Shown here: positions 36,530-45,305 of the stretch, piece by piece
Layout of the letters: the number at the start of each line of letters is the position of its first letter
How positions within the stretch are numbered: the stretch's first letter is position 1
Origin: Exiguobacterium indicum HHS 31
GTDB taxonomy: Bacteria; Bacillota; Bacilli; Exiguobacteriales; Exiguobacteriaceae
DNA: 64,000 bases
NCBI RefSeq assembly: GCF_001939065.1
Contig: NZ_MPSZ01000009.1
Location: 1 to 64,000, forward strand
Reading direction: 5' to 3'
The notes under the pieces: model-generated
Databases searched by the model: none
What the model was told of the DNA's origin: nothing
What the model saw: the letters and a program-made list of their open reading frames with translations, nothing else
Translations under genes and position numbers: made by a program

Positions 36530-37192
36530 TTAATCAGCTCTCCTTGCACATGTATTTTTAAGTTCACATTTAAGTAGATTGTTTGACGATTAATTAAACC
36601 ATCTATCATTCTGACTACTTGCACTCCTAATTGATGAATCGGCTGATCGATAGTGGTAATATCGATTGCTTCAGTAATCAATTGATTATCAAATCTGTCA
36701 CAGCACATTTTTTTGGAATCTTTATCTTTAACAGTCTCGCTTGGTGAATGATTCCTGCTGCCACATAATCGTTTCCGACTAAAATTACTCTAATGGATAT
36801 ACTTATAAAATACATTTTTACGACTTTTTCCAACACTGCTATCTGAATTTCTTAAACAAAGCGCTACGCTTTGATATCTACTCTCCTAAAGGTGATTCAT
36901 GGCTAGTTCAATTCCATCGGAATGATCAATGTATATTTGAGAATGATCTCCTTCCGACCACTCACATGATACTATCGAACCGAATTTACTGATTTCCGGC
37001 AAGGCTGATGCTGAAGTCACTATTGAAGCAACCATTAGCCCATCAATTTGTTTGTATCGTAATTGGTCAAACGAATGGCCTCTAAAACAGCTTCTCTTTT
37101 TGCTCTGTTACACAAAGATGATTATTTAGTACGCGTGGTACAGTGGATCGTGATACGATAGCTAATCAATCAATTTTTGTTATTTTTTCCAT
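36520..37192 (-). pseudogene. Decayed LacI-family repressor
   Basis: Minus-strand pieces match LacI regulators: SRSTVPRVLNNHLCVTE (helix-turn-helix and hinge, 37105-37160), DGIELAMNHL*E (middle, 36890-36920) and TTIDQPIHQLGVQVVRMIDG (C-terminus, 36610-36680). Stops and shifts interrupt it throughout. It once controlled a sugar operon; the amidohydrolase relic nearby may be a leftover of the same locus. Confidence 0.7.
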
Positions 37193-37679
37193 TAGACCCC
37201 TTTCTCGTGTCAATTTTTTGGTATTTTAATCATATCAAAAATGCGAGACACTATATCAATTAAAATATCTAAAAAACAATGGACGAATAACGTTCCGATA
37301 CCACTTGATCCATTTAAAACGCGATACAAAAGACTGTACACTCTCCGCATGTCTTTTTTATTGCCAGCTTCCAGCTTGTTCGCTTGCTAAGTTTAATCAT
37401 AAATTCATCATTAAGAACAGCAAGTAAAGAAGAGCATATATACAAAGCAAGTCCACAACTTATTATCAATATCCCAATAAAAAAATAATAATCAGCTAGT
37501 AGATCGATTCTCTGAATCAATCTCATTCGTAATATGAATATTTAATCCATCTACTAACAAACAAATAATGAAAATATGTATAAAACTTAACAGATTAGAT
37601 ATACCTTGTTTAATTAGACCATTGGTAAAAATCAGTTCACTCCCTATTGTGAACACTCAAAAACCAATACTCATTCCTA
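37193..37679. other. Intergenic region
   Basis: No convincing gene. A 70-codon minus frame at 37314-37526 has hydrophobic character but no ribosome binding site. The region links two decayed genes. Confidence 0.3.
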
Positions 37680-38280
37680 TATTTCGCTCTAATGCGATAT
37701 TCAGTGTATCTCAAGGTGCTATGTATACGTGGAGAGTGGAGAACATCAGAAGGAAAGAAAGTCAGACTACATGAGTTATACGATTCAGAAATCCAAAAAT
37801 GGTCGCTTGATAATATTTGCGAGAAAGTAAGACAAGTTCCGGGAACGTTGATTAAAGCTGCTGCTGCTGGAGATATCACTATCTGTATGAATTTTGATAG
37901 CGAACATGTAGATTTGGAAGTTGTAAGAAAAGTAGGAAAGTTGATTGGCGCTCGTAATATCATTGCGATGATTGATCGAATTGATACGGCTACTATGTGT
38001 GGTCAAAATCTGAAGAAAAATGAGGATAATAATTTATGGTATCAAAGCAAAGGTTATATGGCTGCAGGATCCTAATACAATTGATCGCCTCATGCATAAC
38101 ATTCGATCGATTGGTTTCAACGAATCAAAGATTTGGAAGTTGACTTCATTTGTTTCACTTCGTGAAGCGCACTACTTGAAACAATTAAAGTCTCGAGAAA
38201 TCATACCTTTTAGTTTTGTAAATGAAACTAAAATCAGAACACACTTTAAAGCCTCTAATCCTGAATTAGTATTAACATAA
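37680..38280 (+). pseudogene. Frameshifted enzyme fragment, perhaps an amidohydrolase
   Basis: Two overlapping frames join into one protein-like sequence: GTLIKAAAAGDITICMNFDS, HVDLEVVRKVGKLIGARNII, AMIDRIDTATMCGQNL, then after a shift near 38065 NIRSIGFNESKIWKLTSFVS. The pattern recalls the C-terminal barrel of amidohydrolase/deacetylase enzymes, but I cannot name it with certainty. No start or ribosome binding site remains. With the lacI relic it suggests a lost sugar-derivative locus. Confidence 0.45.
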
Positions 38281-38309
38281 GCTCATTACCATTCAAAGGA
38301 GGTGATAAT

Positions 38310-38549
38310 ATGGATCGAATTCCTTATGTGGATACAGACTCTACATTAACTGTTAGAGTGGAATTGCAACATGCAGCAGATGTGTTTTTAATAGATAGCA
38401 TCAACTATCAACATTATAAAAGCGGCCGACGTTTTAAGTACTTTGGCGGTCACCAAACAAAATCTCCAGTAACCATATCTGTACAAGGCGCTGGAAGGTG
38501 GTATTTAATCGTCAACGGAAATACAAGGTATAATTATCAGTTCTTTTAA
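38310..38549 (+). CDS. DUF1883-domain small protein
   Basis: A 79-residue protein matching DUF1883: VRVELQHAADVFLIDSINYQ, then YKSGRRFKYFGGHQTKSPVT and GRWYLIVNG. AAAGGAGGTGAT precedes ATG. It is convergent with the Abi_2 gene and ends in a strong hairpin. DUF1883 often occurs with TIR or other defence proteins, so its place beside an Abi gene may be meaningful. The function is not known. Confidence 0.75.
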   Translation: MDRIPYVDTDSTLTVRVELQHAADVFLIDSINYQHYKSGRRFKYFGGHQTKSPVTISVQGAGRWYLIVNGNTRYNYQFF

Positions 38550-38575
38550 CAAATAATCTATAACTACGGTTTTCT

Positions 38576-38619
38576 CATAGAAGTAGACAGTCGAACGAAT
38601 AAAACTGCCTACTTCTATG
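38576..38619 (+). terminator. Terminator between DUF1883 and Abi_2 genes
   Basis: CATAGAAGTAGACAGT and ACTGCCTACTTCTATG form a 16-bp stem with one mismatch, followed by ATTTTT on the plus strand. The Abi_2 stop codon lies in the right arm. Confidence 0.8.
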
Positions 38620-39718
38620 ATTTTTCTGGTATTTCATTAATAAGTAATTTCGCTTTCGTTCCATCAACAAATCCGATTTTGGAAAGTAAAACAGAATCAC
38701 TCTCATTAGACTTTGAATACAATTCTTCGATTTTCTCATTCCATATGGTGTGATCTTCATCAGTCATCACCATAAAAAGTCTTCTCATAAATAATAAGTG
38801 AATTATTAATCTCTTATCGTAATGAAATCGTCTTAGTTCTTCTATGTACAGTTTGTCATTCTCATGTTCTTTTGGAATCAAGTTGAAATTAGTACCGTAA
38901 ATTTTACCTGTATGCGATACTACGTTTCTTAAGTGTCTTAATGAATCAATCCAGCTTGCTAATAAATCGCCTAATAGCCTATTTTCTTTGGCATTCGAAG
39001 TCATTTTTCGAGCCACAAGAGTTTTATACTGAGGAATCAATAAGCTATAGAATGTTGAAAGACTACCTAAAGTCATTAAATCAAACAATAACCAGACTGG
39101 TGTAGCACCATAATTCTGTTCATGATGTTTAATCGCTTCATGCTTTTGTTTATTAGCTTGGATCGTTTTATAGAAATTTTCATATAATTTATTAACTCTA
39201 ACTACTCTCTCCTTCTTAGTTCTAGAACGTTTCCCTTTCTCCTCGAAATAAATATCTTCATCTAAATAAAATTGAGCAGGTTGAAAATTATCTGATTGAT
39301 AATTTTGAGCTAATATATCGATAATGGAAGACCGCAAGAATACTTCTAGTCTAGAAATCAAGTCGTGTAGCCAACTTCTTAAGTAATGATCGTAACTATA
39401 AGTTGCTTTCACCGCAGTAAAGCTTTTTTCAATGCCTTTACCAAATAAATCATTTGAATAATATTTGAACGTGTAATAATTTACTTTTCTTAAAAAATCC
39501 TTACATTCATTCTCTTCTTCCAATGTGAAAGACATATTATCTCTTTTCAATTTTTCAATCATTTCTTCTATTGAATAAGGAGATTTCATAAGAAGCTTTG
39601 TTTTTTGTGGTTGATCAAAATAAAAATTAATTTTGTCAATGTCTCTTACATCGTAAAGCTCATCTGTATAAAATAATTGTTCAACATCTACAAATTTAAT
39701 TTTTTTGGAATTATCCAT
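38615..39718 (-). CDS. Abi_2 (AbiD/AbiF) abortive-infection protein
   Basis: A 367-residue helical protein of the Abi_2 family. Signatures: FLRKVNYYTFKYYSNDLF, YSYDHYLRSWLHDLISRLEVFLRS, PVWLLFDLMTLGSLSTFYSLL and LRHLRNVVSHTGKIYG. The last carries an RNxxxH motif (Arg264, His269), the HEPN ribonuclease signature. ATG at 39718 follows GGCGGAG about 10 nt upstream; an ATG at 39775 lies inside the small RNA region and has no site. HEPN Abi proteins are thought to cut RNA after phage attack, and Abi_2 proteins are structural relatives of Cas13. The RNA encoded just upstream is its likely partner. Confidence 0.88.
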   Translation of the reverse strand: MDNSKKIKFVDVEQLFYTDELYDVRDIDKINFYFDQPQKTKLLMKSPYSIEEMIEKLKRDNMSFTLEEENECKDFLRKVNYYTFKYYSNDLFGKGIEKSFTAVKATYSYDHYLRSWLHDLISRLEVFLRSSIIDILAQNYQSDNFQPAQFYLDEDIYFEEKGKRSRTKKERVVRVNKLYENFYKTIQANKQKHEAIKHHEQNYGATPVWLLFDLMTLGSLSTFYSLLIPQYKTLVARKMTSNAKENRLLGDLLASWIDSLRHLRNVVSHTGKIYGTNFNLIPKEHENDKLYIEELRRFHYDKRLIIHLLFMRRLFMVMTDEDHTIWNEKIEELYSKSNESDSVLLSKIGFVDGTKAKLLINEIPEKS

Positions 39719-39749
39719 CTTTAAAAAACTCCGCCTTGAATTTTGACAT

Positions 39750-39803
39750 AAAAAAAGGCCAACTGTGTTTCGCATTGTTAAGAGGCGTTAGTTGACTGCT
39801 GTT
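39750..39803 (-). ncRNA. Short structured RNA upstream of the Abi_2 gene
   Basis: A promoter at 39810-39837 would start a transcript at about 39803. It reads AGCAGTCAACTAACGCCTCT and on through TTAACAATGCGAAACACAG, and ends in GTTGGC plus seven T. GTCAACT (39796-39790) pairs with AGTTGGC (39764-39758) and closes a large loop, so the terminal stem is both terminator and scaffold. Length about 54 nt. No ribosome binding site or useful frame is present. I infer a noncoding RNA that may bind or restrain the Abi_2 protein. Confidence 0.6.
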
Positions 39804-39809
39804 ACTTTT

Positions 39810-39837
39810 ATTATACTTTTATTCAATCAAAAATCAA
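39810..39837 (-). promoter_or_regulatory. Promoter of the Abi_2-associated RNA
   Basis: TTGATT at 39832-39837, a 16-nt spacer and a perfect TATAAT at 39810-39815 on the minus strand. Confidence 0.7.
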
Positions 39838-40016
39838 CTGTTTTATTTGTTAGATACTTTTTACGTTCAAAAAATTGTGTATTTAAAATCACACTATTTC
39901 TAAGTACATAAAATTTTAAGCTGTTCATGAGATCATAATAAAATCAGCTATTTTAAACTAACCTTTTATTAGCATACACTATTATTAAACTTCTAGAAAA
40001 TAAAAAATAGCTTAAT

Positions 40017-40040
40017 TTTTCGACATCGAAATGTATACTT
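40017..40040 (+). repeat. Recurring palindromic site, copy 3
   Basis: TTTTCGACATCGAAATGTAT followed by ACTT. It matches the copy at 21164 in orientation and is inverted relative to 43474-43497. These two sites bracket the three-gene cassette 40393-43230. Confidence 0.6.
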
Positions 40041-40392
40041 TAATTTATCTTATCATTTTTTGATTAGATATTTGAATTATGCTATTTTATATGCCTTTGT
40101 ATTCTTTATTAATTTCTGTTTGTATAAATAAATAAGATTCTTATGCACAAAAAATGTACAACCCTTTTCATGAATAGACTATGATACCTATTTATCAGAT
40201 AAGGGGAATTTTATAATATATATTCACATATAGAAGATAAGTAATTTTGGTCTAGTATCAATAATACATCTACCGATCATTCAAGTAACATTAAAGAAAC
40301 GGTGCTTGTTTCCTTTATCAAATATATGAAAGACTCACGGTACCCCATATTATCAAAGATAAAAAAATCATTTGAAAAACAGCTCATAATAA

Positions 40393-41061
40393 TTAAAAGA
40401 TCGCATTTAGATTTACTCTTATTGGTCTATGAATTAGTTGGTAAGGTGGTCGTTGATTTCGATGTTTTGGCTGACCCATTTGACTTTGTGCAAAGCAATA
40501 TAACTTCTGATGATTTGAATTCAGTAAATTCCTGAATTTATTCCCCATTGCTTCAACGCCATATCTACCTAGATCGCCCCAAGCTAAAAACACAGTATCA
40601 GCCCACTCTATCGCTTCTTCGATTGCCTTCTCATTAATAGTATCATTGATAAAGTGATCTTCATTAAGAGCTTGAGAGTCGGGATTGATAATTGGGCTCA
40701 TATTGACAATTGTAAGACTACCCGCCTTAAAATACTTTTGCGCATATTTTGTCATAAATGTTACTGTTGGATCGCTAAATCTTTCATTAGCATGACTAGG
40801 ATTCATCATAACTACGCTAACTTTCTGACACTCCTCATTCGTCTTCCACTTAATATGTAAACTATATCTTTTTATCCCGTCTTTACTAAAAATAGCCTTA
40901 TGTTGCGCATTTTGAATGCTTAACTCCTGATCCTTGCTTTGCAAGTCTATTTCAAATGTACTTCCTTGTTCATGAATCCATTTTTGTAACTCTTCGTAAA
41001 ATTTAGCTTCTGTCATATTATTAGATAATCGAACAGAACCCTCTAATAGCAGCCGATTCAT
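40393..41061 (-). CDS. DUF1643-domain protein
   Basis: A 222-residue protein. The DUF1643 core is visible as RYSLHIKW, VVMMNPSHANERFSDPTV, SLTIVNMSPI, ADTVFLAWGDLGRYG and QSQMGQPKHRNQRPPY. The family's biochemical role is unknown. It is often found near restriction and defence genes. The ATG at 41061 gives the best spacing (7 nt) from GGAG. Third gene of a minus-strand cassette with an HNH and a PD-(D/E)XK-like protein. The N-terminal 60 residues are not part of the common domain. Confidence 0.8.
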   Translation of the reverse strand: MNRLLLEGSVRLSNNMTEAKFYEELQKWIHEQGSTFEIDLQSKDQELSIQNAQHKAIFSKDGIKRYSLHIKWKTNEECQKVSVVMMNPSHANERFSDPTVTFMTKYAQKYFKAGSLTIVNMSPIINPDSQALNEDHFINDTINEKAIEEAIEWADTVFLAWGDLGRYGVEAMGNKFRNLLNSNHQKLYCFAQSQMGQPKHRNQRPPYQLIHRPIRVNLNAIF

Positions 41062-41148
41062 CATTTTTCTCCTTTGATTACGAACTATCATAATATATTA
41101 ATATTTCAGTTGCCTTAAGAATTTTTTGATTAAATAATCCCTTTGAGA

Positions 41149-42369
41149 TTACCTATAATACAAAAGAAGCTTTTTTAACGGTATGGAAATTCCGCATTGC
41201 TTCATTCTGCCAATTCTTTGATCATATAGTTTTTTTATTATTTCTTTGCTTTGAGTAATGCTTTCGTGATGAATTCGTTTATGACAAACTGGGCAAAGCA
41301 TTACAATATTAGCAGTTACATCTAAGCTATACTCGAATTCGTCTTGAAACTCCATTGGTATTAGATGATGTGCTTCGACATAATTTTTATTTGTCACTTT
41401 AGAAATAAAGTTCTGGTGTAATGCATCGTATTCACAAGTATAGTCGGAAGCAGTTAAAGCCTTTTTGACAATAGATTTACTTCTGACCCACTTTTGATTT
41501 GATTTCATATTATTTATTCTGATCCGTTGAACTGGAATATCTTCATCTTCAGGATCACGATGTGGCAGTTCAATACGTTCCATTGCCTCTTGATCCTCTA
41601 ATTTGCCTAGGGATGTAAATGTGATTTCTTTGGATAAAAGTAAGCACATCATATTGTAAAAATACAAAGTGTTAATTATTCTTTTAGCATTACTAAATTT
41701 GTTTAGATGAATGCCAGATTGTTGAACCTCCTGAAGGTTAATAGGAATAAATGTAGCTATTGAAGAAGGGAAAAATCTATAGCTACCCGTATAACCGTTT
41801 TGGGTTGGAGAAGAATATTTAATTACTTCTTCTAAAACGGCAGAAGCAATTAAGTGAGAGTTCCACTGAAATAATACAAGCGATCCCCGTTCTATATTCA
41901 TTCCAGTTTTAAATTGATACAGTTCAGAAGGGAGTGTATGTTGAAACCATATTTGAACTTCTGCAGTAGTTTTATCTCTAAATGTTAAGTCTTTATTAGA
42001 CATTGGTAATATTCGAATGCTATCGCCTTTTGAATACGGGAAAAGATTTATTAAATAGTATGGATTAATCCTTACTTTTTCTGTTCCATAAACGGTTTTC
42101 CAACTTGAGTTATTTCTATTAGCATCGTTAGCTAAACGTGTAAATTCGGAATGCAGGTTTTTATTCTTTAAAATAAAGTAATTCTGACTTTTTTGTCTAC
42201 TAAATAAGCTAGTCATTGCATAGTTAAAAGAAGCGGTCTTATAACTCCCTCTAGTTAAATCAAAAAGTTTTTCTCCAATTTCTGAAACTAGGTATTCATT
42301 TTTCCATAATCGCTTGTCTTCTTTAATACTACTCAAAAACAATTGAAACAGTGTGTCTACATTCGACAA
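41149..42369 (-). CDS. HNH endonuclease, probable restriction or defence nuclease
   Basis: A 406-residue protein. The C-terminal HNH module reads CEYDALHQNF, YVEAHHLIPM and LDVTANIVMLCPVCHKRIHH, with the catalytic HH and zinc-binding Cys pairs. The N-terminal 250 residues (IWFQHTLPSELYQFKTGMNI) probably recognise the target. The domain order, variable sensor then HNH, is as in modification-dependent restriction enzymes. It lies between the DUF1643 and PD-(D/E)XK-like genes in one direction. I cannot tell the specificity. Confidence 0.8.
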   Translation of the reverse strand: MSNVDTLFQLFLSSIKEDKRLWKNEYLVSEIGEKLFDLTRGSYKTASFNYAMTSLFSRQKSQNYFILKNKNLHSEFTRLANDANRNNSSWKTVYGTEKVRINPYYLINLFPYSKGDSIRILPMSNKDLTFRDKTTAEVQIWFQHTLPSELYQFKTGMNIERGSLVLFQWNSHLIASAVLEEVIKYSSPTQNGYTGSYRFFPSSIATFIPINLQEVQQSGIHLNKFSNAKRIINTLYFYNMMCLLLSKEITFTSLGKLEDQEAMERIELPHRDPEDEDIPVQRIRINNMKSNQKWVRSKSIVKKALTASDYTCEYDALHQNFISKVTNKNYVEAHHLIPMEFQDEFEYSLDVTANIVMLCPVCHKRIHHESITQSKEIIKKLYDQRIGRMKQCGISIPLKKLLLYYR

Positions 42370-42456
42370 TTCTTATTCACCTCAACTTACCGTGTATTTT
42401 AATACACTTATAATACCCATATAGATTAAAATAAATTGATAACTTAGACATCTACC

Positions 42457-43230
42457 TTAGCTTGAATAACCGATGACATGCTTAGACACATCTTCAATCG
42501 TTTCCAAGTCAATTAAATCAATATCTAAAATGTACATTGTATTTAGTCTTGGATTAAATATTCCTAATTTGGATAGTCCATCAAAGCGGTCTTTAAGTTT
42601 TGAACGACATCCCATTAAGTAATAGATCAATAATTGTAGTGTATGGTCAGTAGTAGGGCTACTTTTTAAAACTTTCATTTCCCATAGAGCATGCGGAGTT
42701 AAATAGTCTGCATCCCCATTAGTAATAATATCTGTATAACCACCCTCAAAACTAATTCTTTCTTGGTTCACCGGTCCATACTCTTCAAAAAAATGAAGGC
42801 TTCTCGCTACCATTGTTTTGATATTCTGAATCGTTGCATCGTCTGGATTAATCGTTTGGACAGGTACATACGTATGTTTTCCAGCACGTGCTACGCTCTC
42901 ATACCCACATAATCTACACGCATTAAAAATCGATTCTTCATCTAACCCGTGTATCTCCGATCGTAGTTCTCCTGCGTATTCAAGCTCTTTTATCATCAAC
43001 GCTCCAGATATAGGGGAAGCAAAGGCTTTATGATCACCTTGACAAAAGCGAGTCAAATAATCTACGACAATGCCAATCAGTGATGGATGGATGTTCTCAT
43101 TTAAAGACAGCTCAATTCCATCATCAAAACATCTTCTATTAAATGTTTTTGGAGGAATATAACCACCTCTGGGTTGCTTAGCAGAGTTAATTTTTTTTAT
43201 ATCTTTAATGCGTTGTGTGACGGATACCAT
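42457..43230 (-). CDS. PD-(D/E)XK-like nuclease-fold protein
   Basis: A 257-residue protein. GYTDIITNGDADYLTPHALW followed by EMKVLKSSP fits a PD-(D/E)XK active site (GDxD then E-x-K), and HTLQLLIYYLMG is a typical following helix. ATG at 43230 has GAGGTGAT 8 nt upstream; the longer frame is rejected. First gene of the three-gene cassette. The fold occurs in restriction enzymes and in plasmid proteins; no family name can be given with certainty. Confidence 0.65.
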   Translation of the reverse strand: MVSVTQRIKDIKKINSAKQPRGGYIPPKTFNRRCFDDGIELSLNENIHPSLIGIVVDYLTRFCQGDHKAFASPISGALMIKELEYAGELRSEIHGLDEESIFNACRLCGYESVARAGKHTYVPVQTINPDDATIQNIKTMVARSLHFFEEYGPVNQERISFEGGYTDIITNGDADYLTPHALWEMKVLKSSPTTDHTLQLLIYYLMGCRSKLKDRFDGLSKLGIFNPRLNTMYILDIDLIDLETIEDVSKHVIGYSS

Positions 43231-43239
43231 ATATATCAC

Positions 43240-43681
43240 CTCAATTTAAATATAGAGACAATTTATTATTATTTATCTAATTCATCTCTTAATCATTAGT
43301 ATACCGATTACTATGCAATTTGTATGGATAATCCTTCCACCTCGCCTTTTTTGGCTATAGGCTGTGTTTTATTAATGCTCAGAACACGATGAAAATATGC
43401 TAGAAGTAATTTCTACGATAAACAAAGAAATTACTTCTAAACTGTAGATGCTCCGCATTTAAAATAAATTGATTTGTATACGTTCGATTTCGAAACGCCA
43501 TTGAACATAACACCTACTAATTACACGAACTTATGTAATCTGCCCTTAGTAATCAAAATGCAGCTACTTATTCTTATAGTCAGTTTTTAGCTCGTTCTTA
43601 TGATAATTTCTTTTAGGTTAATATGTTGAATTAGCACATGATATACTGTCTATAAACATTTAAGTTGAAAGAGGTATACAT
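43240..43681. other. Intergenic region with hairpin and palindromic site
   Basis: No gene. It contains a long hairpin (TAGAAGTAATTTCT / AGAAATTACTTCTA, 43401-43439) and the inverted palindromic site at 43474-43497. It forms the border between the defence cassette and the plasmid backbone. Confidence 0.5.
43474..43497 (-). repeat. Recurring palindromic site, copy 4 (opposite strand)
   Basis: On the minus strand it reads CGTTTCGAAATCGAACGTAT followed by ACAA. The inner spacing is one base shorter than in the copy at 21164. It faces the copy at 40017-40040. Confidence 0.55.
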
Positions 43682-44437
43682 ATGTCATCCAATGAAATGA
43701 AAAATAAATCGTTCCGTCTTTCTGAAGACGTTACTGACAAAATTGGTGAATTAATAAAAGGACGCCAAATTACAACCAATCAGTTATTCGAAGAGTTTAT
43801 TGTACTCGCTGAACAAAAGAAAATTGATCCAAAGCTCACTGAAGAGGATGCTGTATTAGAAGCATCGCTCAAACAGATTACGCTTCTCTTTCAAGAACGT
43901 GCAGCACGTCTTGAAGCGTTCCAACACGAAAATCAACGCATTCAATCTCGTCATCTAGAGACAGTCACTAAGTTAGAGTCAGAAGTACTCCAAGCAAAAG
44001 AAAACTTAGAAGCAGAATACGTAGAAAAAGTCTCTAATCATCATCAAGAACTTCAAGACATGAAAACAAAACTGGAACAGACAGAAAATGAATTAGTTCA
44101 GGCAAGAGATCAACAAGAAAAAATAGAAGTATCTAAAAAAGAAGAAATCACATCATTAAAACGAGAAGTATTTCACTTAGAAGGTAATCTTACTAAACTC
44201 GAAGAAGAACGCGATCAATTGTATCGTCAGAACAAAGCATTAACTGATCGAATTGATGAATTAAAAGCACGTACCGAGCGTTCCGAACAGTTAGAAGAAG
44301 AAAACCGAAAACTGTCGTTAGCGCTAACCATTGCGCAACGGGATCAAGAATCATTCGAACGACGCCTTCACGAACAAGTTGAGCTAGCTGTATTACGAGA
44401 GCGTACACAATCATCTCTCGATAGTGAAAATGAGTAA
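43682..44437 (+). CDS. Coiled-coil plasmid protein with N-terminal DNA-binding-like part
   Basis: A 251-residue protein. Residues 1-55 (KNKSFRLSEDVTDKIGELI, ITTNQLFEEFIVLAEQ) resemble a ribbon-helix-helix or helix-turn-helix unit. Residues 60-245 are one long heptad coiled coil. This arrangement resembles KfrA-type plasmid proteins that help partitioning by forming DNA-bound filaments. ATG at 43682 follows GAAAGAGG. It converges with the par operon and ends in a terminator. Confidence 0.65.
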   Translation: MSSNEMKNKSFRLSEDVTDKIGELIKGRQITTNQLFEEFIVLAEQKKIDPKLTEEDAVLEASLKQITLLFQERAARLEAFQHENQRIQSRHLETVTKLESEVLQAKENLEAEYVEKVSNHHQELQDMKTKLEQTENELVQARDQQEKIEVSKKEEITSLKREVFHLEGNLTKLEEERDQLYRQNKALTDRIDELKARTERSEQLEEENRKLSLALTIAQRDQESFERRLHEQVELAVLRERTQSSLDSENE

Positions 44438-44457
44438 TCGATTAAGCTGAAATTATC

Positions 44458-44494
44458 AAAAGACCGTTCTACTGAGATGTAGGACGGTCTTTTT
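44458..44494. terminator. Bidirectional terminator
   Basis: AAAAGACCGT and ACGGTCTTTT pair between the coiled-coil gene and the convergent par operon. Confidence 0.8.
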
Positions 44495-44501
44495 CATCTA
44501 A

Positions 44502-45305
44502 TTACGTGCGTAAGTATTGTTCTAAAGCTGCTCGTATGATTTGATCCGGTTTCATGCCTTGATCTTGCGCTCGCTTTTTTAGCGTTTGGTACAATGGATC
44601 ATTTTTATCGGAGAAATCTACGTGTACGCGTGCTGGTTTTGGCTGTATAGGAGTTGCATCAATCACGCTTTGTTCTTTACGCTCATTCAGCATTTTTTTC
44701 ACTTCACGTAATTGCTCACGTGTCATTTCATAGACCGTGAACTCCCCATCGTTCGTCGTATACTTTCGTTCTTCTAGTAAGGCGACTTTTGGATCCTCTG
44801 GCCATGTTAATAGTTCAGCTAATTTAGAAGCACTAAAGTCCTGTTGAATCGCCTTGTCTAAGATAGTTGGTCCAAATACATTCCAAAATGAAATAAAGCG
44901 ATTGACTTGAGGATGAGACATTCCGATTCGATTTAAAAATTCTTTCCAACTTCCTTGTTCCTGCTGAAACGCTTCTTTAGTGTCAGCGTCACGGAATACT
45001 TCATTCGCATGTGCTAAAATACGACACTTTTCAACAAAACTTGTCGCTTGAATCGTATCAATATGATTGTAGTACTGAATAATACCTTCCATGTCTTCCG
45101 GAAGACGTTTTGATAGCACGCGTGATAAGCCGATAGCTGGAAGCGACTGATACGGATTTGACATCGCAGGCGCAGCAAATTTCTTCACCGCTTCGACTTG
45201 CTCTTCCCGTAACGCTTCTGTTCCCTGTTCTTGAACCGTTGTTTCAGCTACTGTGCTCTGAAAGCTTTTGAATGTTGCTTGTCCTTTTTTACGTCGACTG
45301 CTCAT
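44502..45305 (-). CDS. ParB-like DNA-binding partner of ParA2
   Basis: A 267-residue protein. The centre (KRLPEDMEGIIQYYNHIDTI … GMSHPQVNRFISFWNVFGP) is helical with a helix-turn-helix-like piece. The C-terminus (PARVHVDFSDKNDPLYQTLK, QIIRAALEQYLRT) looks like a ribbon-helix-helix DNA-binding unit. It overlaps the upstream parA gene by 4 nt. It is expected to bind the plasmid centromere and activate the ParA ATPase. It shares layout, not obvious sequence, with 46078-46764. Last gene of the operon. Confidence 0.7.
   Translation of the reverse strand: MSSRRKKGQATFKSFQSTVAETTVQEQGTEALREEQVEAVKKFAAPAMSNPYQSLPAIGLSRVLSKRLPEDMEGIIQYYNHIDTIQATSFVEKCRILAHANEVFRDADTKEAFQQEQGSWKEFLNRIGMSHPQVNRFISFWNVFGPTILDKAIQQDFSASKLAELLTWPEDPKVALLEERKYTTNDGEFTVYEMTREQLREVKKMLNERKEQSVIDATPIQPKPARVHVDFSDKNDPLYQTLKKRAQDQGMKPDQIIRAALEQYLRT

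Noticed and set aside
37314-37526. Possible 70-residue membrane protein (minus strand)
   Set aside because: Hydrophobic but no ribosome binding site, and lies in a decayed region.
40302-40535. 77-codon plus-strand frame
   Set aside because: Overlaps the 3' end of the DUF1643 gene and has no ribosome site.
43401-43439. Hairpin as part of a CRISPR-like repeat
   Set aside because: It occurs once; no repeat-spacer pattern is present anywhere in the window.
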